Assembly: GCA_021789355.1 (NCBI GenBank)
Contig: JAJYJR010000034.1
Coordinates: forward strand, 1-20,176
Direction of reading: 5' to 3'
Length of the DNA stretch: 20,176 nucleotides
Source of the DNA: Chloroflexota bacterium
Lineage (GTDB): Bacteria > Chloroflexota > Limnocylindria > Limnocylindrales > CSP1-4
Below the pieces are notes generated by a model. That model saw only the letters and a program-made list of their open reading frames with translations. It ran no database searches and had not been told where the DNA came from. A program made the position numbers and the translations under genes. Positions 1 to 5,973 of this stretch are shown piece after piece. Position 1 is the stretch's first letter. Each line of letters opens with the position of its first letter.

Positions 1-82
1 CGATGAGGGTGGCGCCGTCGTTGGCGCCGCTGACCGCCGCGAACGCGAGGGCCGCCAGCGCCAGCAGGACGGCTTCGATCAT
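1..82 (-). CDS. PiT-family inorganic phosphate permease, N-terminal fragment (runs off left edge)
   Basis: Reading the minus strand from an ATG at 82 gives 27 residues: a hydrophobic first helix followed by SGANDGAT. S-G-A-N-D-G-A is the signature of the first repeat of PiT (inorganic phosphate:cation symporter) proteins, and the same motif is seen in the complete permease at 18055-19038. The rest of the gene lies outside the window. It is too short for most ORF callers but the motif is specific. It would act in the inner membrane to import phosphate. Its promoter should lie in the palindrome-rich gap to the right (83-554). Confidence 0.75.
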   Translation of the reverse strand, partial: MIEAVLLALAALAFAAVSGANDGATLI

Positions 83-320
83 CCGGCCGTGCCGGCCGAT
101 CGGGTCGCGCCGCGGGTCGCCGCCGTGAACATCAGTCCGTGCCGCTCCATCGGATCGTGGGGCGACGCGGGAAGTTGCGCCGGTAACGCCTTCCCGCCGA
201 CATGATCCCTGCCGGGCGCCAACATCGCGGCCCCAGTGGGGCACAGACTCGACAAATTCACCTCAATCGAGGCGCAAGTGGGGGCTTGGCCATCGAATCG
301 CGGATACTCGCCCAGGGTAC

Positions 321-346
321 CAGCCCCCGGGGGCCCCCGGGGGCTG
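321..346. repeat. 26-base perfect palindrome made of two CCCCCGGGGG units
   Basis: Two tandem copies of CCCCCGGGGG (324-333 and 334-343) are flanked by CAG on the left and CTG on the right, so all 26 bases equal their own reverse complement. It lies in the gap upstream of the PiT permease and downstream of the protease gene. It could be a regulator site, a very strong hairpin in RNA, or a spot prone to assembly or sequencing error. Confidence 0.7.
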
Positions 347-361
347 CGCCGGAACCGAACC

Positions 362-536
362 GCTGGCGTCGGTCGCGGGTGTACCACCGTGGACCATGGG
401 GTCGGCCTGTCCGGGGACCGGCCGAGCCGCGTTCGAGTGTTGCCCCTGGCGCATCAGGAGCGACGTCGTTGTCTCGGGGGCCGGCACTGAGAGGCGCGGC
501 AGAGGGGTGTTGGACGGTGGTACAGCCCGCCAGCAC
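362..536. repeat. Imperfect long inverted repeat just downstream of the protease gene
   Basis: The segment 375-390 and the reverse complement of 514-530 match at 16 positions with one single-base insertion; the shared core is TGTACCACCGT (380-390 and 514-524). A further 7-base match (GCTGGCG, 362-368) lines up with the complement of 530-536 if an 8-base insertion is allowed in the left arm. The arms enclose about 123 bases. The right arm starts 18 bases beyond the protease stop, so it could fold in the 3' end of that transcript. It may instead be a small decayed repeat element. Confidence 0.45.
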
Positions 537-554
537 AGGAGATCGGCTGCTTCC

Positions 555-2060
555 TCAGGGCGCGGTGTCGACCACCGTGTCGCTCTTCACCCACCATGCG
601 TACAGGTCCGCCAGCGAGCCACCCTGCAGCTGCGCGGTGTACATGATGTTGGTGCTCGGGTCCTCCTGCTCGATCCAGGCTGCCCCCTTGGTGTCCGTGT
701 AGCAGAGGAGTCGGAAGTCCGGCCCCCCGAGGACCTTGTTGTTGGGAAACGTCATGGACCAGGTCGTGTCGAGGGCGCTACTCGCGCACTTCTTGCTGCT
801 GACTGTTTGTGCGCCGACACTCTGGACGTCCTGCGTGTAGGCAGCCTTGAGGTCCGCCGCGCTCCCGTAGAGGTCATACCAGACCTGCGTCACGCCCGAC
901 ACGGGCTGGCAGGTAGCTGACTGGACGATGGTTGGGTACGGCGGGTTCGTCGAAGGCACGCAATTTGCCCAGAGGGCAGCGGGCACGAACGGCTTGATCT
1001 GGTCGATGCCGGCTGTCGTGCTACCGGTGTCCACCGCCGCAAGCGTACGACCGTTGATCTCGCCGGTCAGCGTCTGGTTCCCCCGCTGCACCGTCACCGA
1101 CAGCACGGCATCGGCACTGTGCGAGCGGAGCACGGAGCAGTACGTGCTCTTGGTCCCGTCCGCGCCCACCGCAGTGCCGTTGAGGTTCGTCATCAAGTCG
1201 CCCGGCAGGATCCCCGCCTTATCGGCCGGGGAACCGGGTGCCACCGAGACAATCGAAATACCGGTGTTGTCGCTGTTCGCCTCGCCGTTGATACCGAGGT
1301 ACTCCAGGTTCTTGCCGGTCTCGAGCTGCTGGATGACCGGCATCGCCTCCGACGACGTGATGGCAAACGATTCGCCGGCGATCGGGCTGCCCGGAGTGCC
1401 GCCAGCGTACTCGATGCCGACGACCTTGCCGTTGGCATCCACGACCGGGCCGCCGGAGTTGCCCGGGTAGGTTTGAGCCGTGATCTGGATTTCCTGCTTG
1501 ACCGAGGCCCAGGAGGTGTCGGCCTGATACGGCGGCTTCGCCACGATGCCATTCGTCAATGTATAGGGGTCGCCATTCGGATGCCCCGCGACGTAGATGG
1601 GCTCGCCGACAGTCGGCGCCGCAGAGGACATCGGGAGCGCCGGGAACGTCCCGGCCACCTTCAGCACGGCGAGGTCGGAACACTCGGAAACGCCGAGCAA
1701 CTGCGCGTCATACAGCGTCTTGTCCGTGCCGATCTGGACCTTCCAGAACGCGCCGCCAGTCACGACGTGGTTGTTGGTGACCACGAGTCCGGCCGAGTCG
1801 ATCACGAACCCGGAACCGGAGTAGACCTGCTCCTTGGTGCCGTCGGCCGTGACGAAGGTACCTTGCGTCTGGATGTAGGCGACGGAGTCCTCGACGCTCG
1901 ACAGATCGAACGCGGCGGCGGATGGAGTGACCGCCGGTGTGGCTGGATGGGGGGCAGCAGTCGGAGGCGCCGCGCCTGCCGCGCATCCAGTCAATAGGAG
2001 CGCCGTTGTCGCCCCGACAGCGAGACAGCGAATCAAGGGAGAGACGCCGCGATGTTCCAC
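555..2060 (-). CDS. HtrA/DegP-like S1C serine protease with PDZ domain, exported lipoprotein
   Basis: 501 residues. I place the start at the GTG at 2060 because AAGGAG sits 8 bases before it; longer upstream starts lack such a site. Residues 1-26 form a signal peptide ending in a lipobox (LLTGC, Cys26), followed by an Ala/Pro/Thr linker to about 50. The trypsin-like domain (about 55-250) shows the triad His98 (TNNHVV), Asp129 (SDLAVLKV) and Ser202 (GNSGGP). A PDZ domain follows (about 252-340, GISIVSVAPGSPADKAG). The last 150 residues are an unrecognised domain with four cysteines (367, 384, 425, 453), probably two disulfides outside the membrane. Proteases of this family degrade or process misfolded envelope proteins. 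The protease and PDZ assignment is firm; the role of the tail is unknown. Confidence 0.93.
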   Translation of the reverse strand: MEHRGVSPLIRCLAVGATTALLLTGCAAGAAPPTAAPHPATPAVTPSAAAFDLSSVEDSVAYIQTQGTFVTADGTKEQVYSGSGFVIDSAGLVVTNNHVVTGGAFWKVQIGTDKTLYDAQLLGVSECSDLAVLKVAGTFPALPMSSAAPTVGEPIYVAGHPNGDPYTLTNGIVAKPPYQADTSWASVKQEIQITAQTYPGNSGGPVVDANGKVVGIEYAGGTPGSPIAGESFAITSSEAMPVIQQLETGKNLEYLGINGEANSDNTGISIVSVAPGSPADKAGILPGDLMTNLNGTAVGADGTKSTYCSVLRSHSADAVLSVTVQRGNQTLTGEINGRTLAAVDTGSTTAGIDQIKPFVPAALWANCVPSTNPPYPTIVQSATCQPVSGVTQVWYDLYGSAADLKAAYTQDVQSVGAQTVSSKKCASSALDTTWSMTFPNNKVLGGPDFRLLCYTDTKGAAWIEQEDPSTNIMYTAQLQGGSLADLYAWWVKSDTVVDTAP

Positions 2061-2359
2061 CAGAACTGCTCCTTGGAGGTCCCCGCTTTCCACTGACAGG
2101 GGATGCGCGGCAAGCCGTGGGCGGGTCGTCTCGGCGGGAAGCGACGACTCTCCTCCGATCCGGACGATGCGTGACCCGTATCGGTATCGGTGCGACACTG
2201 GATGGAGCGGAATAGAGCCGCAACAGTACCGAAGTACTGCAGGGATTCGGTGACCGGCTCCAACCACGGCGCAAGGCACGCAACCCGAGCGAATTCGGCA
2301 TCCGCCAGGCGCCGCACCGAGATTTCCGGCCCTCTCGTCACGAACGGGCCCTGACACAT
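2033..2359 (-). CDS. Possible small unrecognised protein upstream of the protease
   Basis: An ATG at 2359 is preceded by GGGGAGGTGGTC, a strong ribosome-binding site, and opens a frame of 108 codons that runs 28 bases into the protease gene. The first 55 residues have plausible composition (for instance RRLADAEFARVACLAPWLEP); the remainder becomes arginine- and proline-rich, as in shadow frames. It might be a short leader gene, a decayed gene whose end is lost, or chance. No family is recognised. If it is not real, the stretch 2061-2420 is a 360-base leader/promoter region with a tandem TATCGG repeat near 2180-2190. Confidence 0.25.
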   Translation of the reverse strand: MCQGPFVTRGPEISVRRLADAEFARVACLAPWLEPVTESLQYFGTVAALFRSIQCRTDTDTGHASSGSEESRRFPPRRPAHGLPRIPCQWKAGTSKEQFWWNIAASLP

Positions 2360-2420
2360 GACCACCTCCCCGTCGCAGCCCCCGGCGTCCTCAGAAATGC
2401 CCTGACTCGGTCACCGACCT

Positions 2421-2912
2421 TCACAGGCCGTGGTGCATGGGCGAGCGGATCGAGACCCACCGCGGGGTGGACGACGTCATGGCGTACCAGGCCACGCCCG
2501 TGTCGTCGAGGACGACCGTGGTCACCCTGCGGAACGGACTCCACGCGCCGTTCGCGCCCTTGTCGGCGAGTTCGATCGCGAGGTCTGCCGAGGCCAGCAG
2601 CGGGTCGGTGGCGAAGCGCCAGGTCACGTACTCGCCGAGGCCGACCGCTTTGGTGGGCTCGGAGGTGAAGGGGCCGATCTTGGTCGCGCCCGGCGCGGCC
2701 CTGGCGAAGATCGGCAGCGAGGACACCGGCCACGGTTCCGCCGTCACGGGGACGACGGACACCAGCAGGATGCCAGGCACGGCGATGGCGAGGAGTCCGT
2801 GTCGCCCGCGGCGCGTCGCGCCCGCCTGCCGGGAGTCCCTGGCGCCTCCCGATCGTGGCAGGTGGCGCTCGCCGCCGACGTACCCTCCGTTTGCCGCCAA
2901 CGTATCTGCCAT
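2421..2912 (-). CDS. Small exported or membrane-anchored protein of unknown function
   Basis: 163 residues from an ATG at 2912 (MADTL). The start is uncertain because no good ribosome-binding site precedes it. A basic N-terminal region with several Arg residues is followed by one hydrophobic segment at about residues 56-75 (LLAIAVPGILLVSVVPV), then an exported domain of about 90 residues. That domain has alternating polar and aromatic residues (EYVTWRFATDPLL, GVAWYAMTSS) suggesting a small beta-sandwich. The family is not recognised. It is on the same strand as the HtrA-like protease with a 360-base gap, so co-transcription is possible but unproven. Confidence 0.55.
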   Translation of the reverse strand: MADTLAANGGYVGGERHLPRSGGARDSRQAGATRRGRHGLLAIAVPGILLVSVVPVTAEPWPVSSLPIFARAAPGATKIGPFTSEPTKAVGLGEYVTWRFATDPLLASADLAIELADKGANGAWSPFRRVTTVVLDDTGVAWYAMTSSTPRWVSIRSPMHHGL

Positions 2913-2946
2913 GACGTGACACGGCGCTCGAACACCTGCGCGACGA

Positions 2947-3162
2947 GCACCGGTTGCGTTCAAGGGTCGCGTGATCCAGTACGTGGGCCGAATTCTCCGT
3001 CCGACCGACTCGAAGTCGAACGTCGAGGTGCACGACTACGTCGATGTGAACGTGCCGGTCCTCGCCCGCATGCACACGAAGCGTCTCTCCGCGTATGCCG
3101 GACTCGGCTTCGACGTCCCGTCCGGCCGGACCCCCAGAAGCCGGCGGCGAACTCTCGTGTGA
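2947..3162 (+). pseudogene. C-terminal remnant of an SF2 DEAD/DEAH-type helicase
   Basis: The frame open from 2920 encodes, from about 2947, [15 protein letters not shown], helicase motif VI (QxxGRxxR) of superfamily 2. It is followed by [17 protein letters not shown] and a short tail, the usual ending of restriction-type DEAD/DEAH helicases. After about 3120 the frame becomes basic and unrelated before the stop at 3160-3162. Nothing upstream encodes the ATPase core: a stop in the same frame lies at 2917-2919 and the neighbouring small protein starts at 2912 on the other strand. So only about 60 residues of a protein usually several hundred long remain. A GTG at 2971 could initiate, but expression is doubtful. 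Confidence 0.72.
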
Positions 3163-3248
3163 TCCCCCCCAGGATCTCCGTCCGCGGGACCTTGCAGCCT
3201 CCTCCAGATCCTCCAGCCCGCTACCCGGTCTGGTACCGGCGGGCTGCC

Positions 3249-3872
3249 CTACTCACCCAGTCGGAATGGTGGATAGGGACCCGCCATCAGAAGGATCCAG
3301 CACGAGACCCGCGTCGTCCACCGGAGGTAACCGCCGACGAGCTCATACCCGAGGCCCGGGTACCGCCCGAAGATGAGGACGGGGATCCACGAGAAGAACA
3401 TGACGAACCCGGCCACGATCGCCACGAACCACAGGGCGATCGCGTGCGGGATGACGAGAAACGACCGGATCAGGATCCCGATGAGTGGAATCCCCCAGAG
3501 ATTGTTCAACCCGCGAGTACGGTCGAAATCGACCTCCACGGGGTACCCGGGGCTCGTCGAGAACGGAGGATACGGGCCGACCATGAGAAGCATGTAGGCC
3601 GTCACCCTGATCGACCAACGAAAGTAGCCGCCGACCAGGTCGTAACCCCACCCGGGGAAGCGTCCGGTGAGCAGCACCGGGATCCAGGTCACGAGCATCG
3701 CGATCGAGACGGCGAATCCATAGATCCCGAGGATCACGTAGTGCGGGATGAGGATGAGCCCTCGCACGAACCAACCGAGGAACGGGATCCCCCACAGACG
3801 ACTGATCCTTTGGTCGCGATCGAACCGCACGTTGACGGGGTACGTCGCGGGACTGGTCGCAGCAGCGGTCAT
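3249..3872 (-). CDS. DUF4389 membrane protein with two tandem copies of the domain
   Basis: 207 residues; ATG at 3872 preceded by GAGGAAGGTGATCG, a good ribosome-binding site. Residues 11-103 and about 110-203 are two copies of the same unit. Each starts Y-P-V-x-V-x-F-D-R, contains LWGIP, two hydrophobic helices, W-I-P-V-L and GRxPGxGY(D/E)LVGGY, and ends LLM(V/A)GPYPPF. This matches DUF4389, an uncharacterised membrane family in actinobacteria and related groups. With about four membrane segments it should sit in the cytoplasmic membrane. Its function is unknown. It is isolated between the helicase remnant and the small gene at 3940-4269 on the same strand (67-base gap). Confidence 0.85.
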   Translation of the reverse strand: MTAAATSPATYPVNVRFDRDQRISRLWGIPFLGWFVRGLILIPHYVILGIYGFAVSIAMLVTWIPVLLTGRFPGWGYDLVGGYFRWSIRVTAYMLLMVGPYPPFSTSPGYPVEVDFDRTRGLNNLWGIPLIGILIRSFLVIPHAIALWFVAIVAGFVMFFSWIPVLIFGRYPGLGYELVGGYLRWTTRVSCWILLMAGPYPPFRLGE

Positions 3873-3939
3873 CGATCACCTTCCTCTTCGGTGTCATGGG
3901 ATGGGACATGGCTCGCCCACTCAGGACAGCGTAACGTTC

Positions 3940-4269
3940 TCAACGGGGGTCAGCCAGGTCCATTTCGGCGAAATGCGCAGTCAAGACCAGCAACGGCACG
4001 TCTGGTGCCGGTGGTGCCTTCATCCGCCTTCGCGTCCCCGGGCCGTGCTCGACGCGGGCGGTATCGTCGTGATCGACGTGCCGGTGCAGCAGGTGGGAGC
4101 CCACCTCGTGCTCGACGTTGACGATGGCAGACGCGGGAACGTACAGGTGGCCGGAGAAGGCGCCTCTCGACACAAGCAGGTGGTCCTGGCCCACGTCTCG
4201 CACCGCGCAAGGTCGGCGCCCGCTGTTCCCGACGACGGCCCTCCCCGCCTTCAGGTTGGCCTTGCGCAT
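3940..4269 (-). CDS. Small PRC-barrel/DUF2171-like protein
   Basis: 109 residues from an ATG at 4269, with GGAGG 11 bases upstream. The first 55 residues have the pattern of DUF2171/PRC-barrel-like domains: a start such as L-K-A-G-x-x-V-V-G, then V-R-D-V-G-x-D-x-L-L-V-S-R-G, H-L-Y-V-P-A-S-A-I and V-N-V-E-H. The second half, rich in His, Asp and Arg and then Pro, does not resemble the family and may be degenerate or frame-shifted. The molecular function of such domains is not established; they are often near stress or membrane genes. Its ribosome-binding site lies in the 3' arm of a stable hairpin (4281-4308). Confidence 0.6.
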   Translation of the reverse strand: MRKANLKAGRAVVGNSGRRPCAVRDVGQDHLLVSRGAFSGHLYVPASAIVNVEHEVGSHLLHRHVDHDDTARVEHGPGTRRRMKAPPAPDVPLLVLTAHFAEMDLADPR

Positions 4270-4280
4270 CTGCTCTGAAC

Positions 4281-4308
4281 CTCCGCGCAGCTCCGGAGCT
4301 TCGCGGAG
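4281..4308. promoter_or_regulatory. 28-base near-perfect palindrome covering the ribosome-binding site of the DUF2171-like gene
   Basis: CTCCGCG (4281-4287) and CGCGGAG (4302-4308) surround the perfect 12-base palindrome AGCTCCGGAGCT (4289-4300); the only unpaired position is 4288/4301. On the minus strand the downstream arm ends GCGGAG and the next base is G, giving the GGAGG that serves the ATG at 4269. Folded in RNA, the stem would hide most of the Shine-Dalgarno. It could equally act as a DNA operator for a dimeric repressor. Confidence 0.55.
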
Positions 4309-4605
4309 CCGCCACTACGTCAACTGTGAAGCGGGCCATCGTCTCGGTCTGCCTCGTCGCCGAGCGATGGACGTGGCGAGTTGGCCACCTGGCGTCGCCG
4401 TCCAGGCCGGCGTGCGCCTGCGCAAACCGAGAAGAGTTGCGGAATCTTGGCTTGCCCGGCGGGGCGGCTGTCTCCATCCTCCTTCCCACGGAGGGGCGGC
4501 GGGCTTTCGGGCCCCACCGGCACGGCGTCCCAGTCGCGGTCGCCCGCCTCGTGCCGGATGCCAATGGAGAGACCGACCACCTCGCCCGCAGGAGCTCGAC
4601 TCGTC
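4309..4605. other. Gap without a recognised gene
   Basis: About 300 bases between the divergently oriented DUF2171-like gene and the GNAT-like fragment. Open frames on both strands are arginine/proline-rich and show no known motif. The region should hold divergent promoters, but I see no convincing boxes. Confidence 0.4.
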
Positions 4606-4824
4606 ATGGTCGCGACGGACATCTCCGGCATCCGCTTCTCGGCCTGCCAAGAGCGCGACGCTCCCGAGATGGGTCGGCTCCTCGCGGAGACGTTCACGCG
4701 GCACGACGGCATCCCGGTGTTCGCCTCGATCGCCGGGCAGGGTGGGCCGAAGGCGATGATCCGCCACATCTCGAGCGGATGGAAGAGCCACGGGCCTCGA
4801 GGGCGACCCGGCGGGTCGAGGTGA
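4606..4824 (+). pseudogene. N-terminal fragment resembling a GNAT acetyltransferase
   Basis: ATG at 4606 preceded by AGGAG 11 bases upstream. The 72-residue product begins like a GNAT domain: beta strand ISGIRFSAC, then ERDAPEMGRLLAETFTRHD, the usual first helix. Codons there strongly prefer G/C at the third position. After about residue 55 it loses resemblance and stops, with no acetyl-CoA loop (RxxGxG/A), so it cannot be a complete acetyltransferase (about 150 residues). The stop is 3 bases before the deacetylase GTG, so it may now serve as a short leader translated ahead of it. The family assignment is weak. Confidence 0.4.
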
Positions 4825-4827
4825 TGG

Positions 4828-5850
4828 GTGCGAGCTCGTCGTCTGAGCGCCATCCTCGGGACAGCGGTCGTCTCGCTGTTGGGCGGGCTGGTTCTGGGCG
4901 CCTGTGTCGTGGGCCCGCTGATCGGCACGACTGCCCGCCCGGTGCCCGCTCCGGTGGCGACAGCGACGACGAGCGCGAACGACACGGCGGCGGCCGGCAC
5001 TGCCCCCGCGCCGCCGACGGCGTCTCCGGCAAGCCCGCCTCCCGTGCGGCCCAGCGCGACGCCCGCGCCAACGCTCCCTCCGTCGATCCCGAACGAGATC
5101 CCCATCCTCTACTACCACCGCGTCGAGGCCCCACCGGCCGGGTTCGCGACCTGGAGCCTCGCGCAGCGGCAGACCTTCATGGCCGACAACGTGCTGCCCG
5201 GGGTGTTCGCGGCCCAGCTCGACTGGCTGGCGGGTCACGGATACCACACGATCCTGCCGCGCGACCTCGTCGCCCACTGGGACCGGGCCGCACAGCTGCC
5301 GGCGCGGCCGATCATCCTGACCTTCGATGACGGGTGGGCCGACTGGGCCACGAACGTCGTCCCACTCCTGCGGAGTCACCACATGGTGGCCGAGTTCTAC
5401 GTGGTGGTGGACCAGGTCGGACCACGGGGCGTGACGTGGGCCGAGCTGCGCGCCTTCGCCGCGGCCGGCATGGGCATCGGAGCGCACGACGTCCATCACG
5501 TCCAGCTGGCAGGCCTCGGGAACACCGAGCCGCCGGCCTCGCCCGCGACGATGTGGTACGAGGTGAGCGAGGCGCGGCGCATCATCGGCGCCAACGTCGG
5601 TGTGCTGCCCGATTCGATGGCCTACGTTGGCGGCGGGTTCGACCCGACGCTGGTCGGCCTCGTTCGGCGGGCGGGTTACACCACCGCTCGCTCCATCCTG
5701 CGCGGCGTGCTGCAGCCCTCCCAGTGGCGCTACGAGCTGCATGTCAGCCGAATCGGCGGCTACGACGACGTCAAGAGCGTCGTCAGCGGGGCGTTCGACC
5801 CGGCGCTGCCCACCTTCGAGCGACGCGTGACGGGTCTCGACCCGGGCTAG
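4828..5850 (+). CDS. Polysaccharide deacetylase (NodB/CE4 family), exported
   Basis: 340 residues from a GTG at 4828, with GAGGTGAT just upstream. Residues 1-35 are a basic start plus hydrophobic segment with a possible lipobox (LGAC, Cys26), so the protein is exported and membrane-anchored. Residues 37-88 are a Pro/Ala/Thr linker. The catalytic NodB domain (about 90-330) begins IPILYYHRVE, shows motif 1 TFDDGW (Asp167, Asp168) and motif 2 H220-x3-H224, the metal-binding pair; motif 3 is altered (AYVGGGFD where RxPxG or xYPxG is usual). CE4 enzymes remove N- or O-acetyl groups from cell-wall polymers such as peptidoglycan, chitin oligomers or biofilm polysaccharide; the substrate cannot be told here. 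It ends 40 bases before the probable mobile element. Confidence 0.88.
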   Translation: MRARRLSAILGTAVVSLLGGLVLGACVVGPLIGTTARPVPAPVATATTSANDTAAAGTAPAPPTASPASPPPVRPSATPAPTLPPSIPNEIPILYYHRVEAPPAGFATWSLAQRQTFMADNVLPGVFAAQLDWLAGHGYHTILPRDLVAHWDRAAQLPARPIILTFDDGWADWATNVVPLLRSHHMVAEFYVVVDQVGPRGVTWAELRAFAAAGMGIGAHDVHHVQLAGLGNTEPPASPATMWYEVSEARRIIGANVGVLPDSMAYVGGGFDPTLVGLVRRAGYTTARSILRGVLQPSQWRYELHVSRIGGYDDVKSVVSGAFDPALPTFERRVTGLDPG

Positions 5851-5851
5851 G

Positions 5852-5876
5852 GCCAGGGCTGAACAGAACGCCTGGC
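5852..5876 (+). terminator. Possible weak terminator hairpin after the deacetylase
   Basis: GCCAGG (5852-5857) pairs with CCTGGC (5871-5876) across a 13-base loop, starting 2 bases after the deacetylase stop. There is no T-tract and the loop is long, so this is a weak candidate. Confidence 0.25.
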
Positions 5877-5899
5877 GTGTCAAGCACCATCAGAGGACT

Positions 5900-5922
5900 T
5901 GTGCGTCAAGCACGGTTGGCAA
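5900..5922 (+). repeat. Left terminal inverted repeat of the ATPase element
   Basis: 23 bases beginning TGTGCGTCAAG, then ACGGTTGG from 5912; complementary to 7556-7578 with two mismatches. It lies 51 bases beyond the ATPase stop. Confidence 0.72.
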
Positions 5923-5973
5923 GTCCATCCCTTGGCTCGGTCCAGAGACGGGATCGAGTCCAGCGCGGAGCAG

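Larger units (their letters stand above)
83..554. other. 472-base gap with palindromes, no gene
   Basis: No convincing coding frame was found; open frames here look like GC-rich shadows. The gap carries a 13-base hairpin (230-242, GCCCC/AGT/GGGGC), a 26-base perfect palindrome (321-346) and a long imperfect inverted repeat (362-390 with 514-536). It separates the stop of the protease gene from the start of the PiT gene, both on the minus strand, so it should hold the protease terminator and the PiT promoter. I could not assign clear -35/-10 boxes. Confidence 0.5.

Noticed and set aside
2430..4121. Long plus-strand open frame of 563 codons
   Set aside because: It lies opposite the DUF4389 gene and the small exported protein, is rich in Arg, Asp, Glu and Pro, and has no family motif; it is a GC-rich shadow.
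4315..5883. Long minus-strand open frame of 522 codons
   Set aside because: It is antisense to the polysaccharide deacetylase, whose catalytic motifs are clear; composition is shadow-like.
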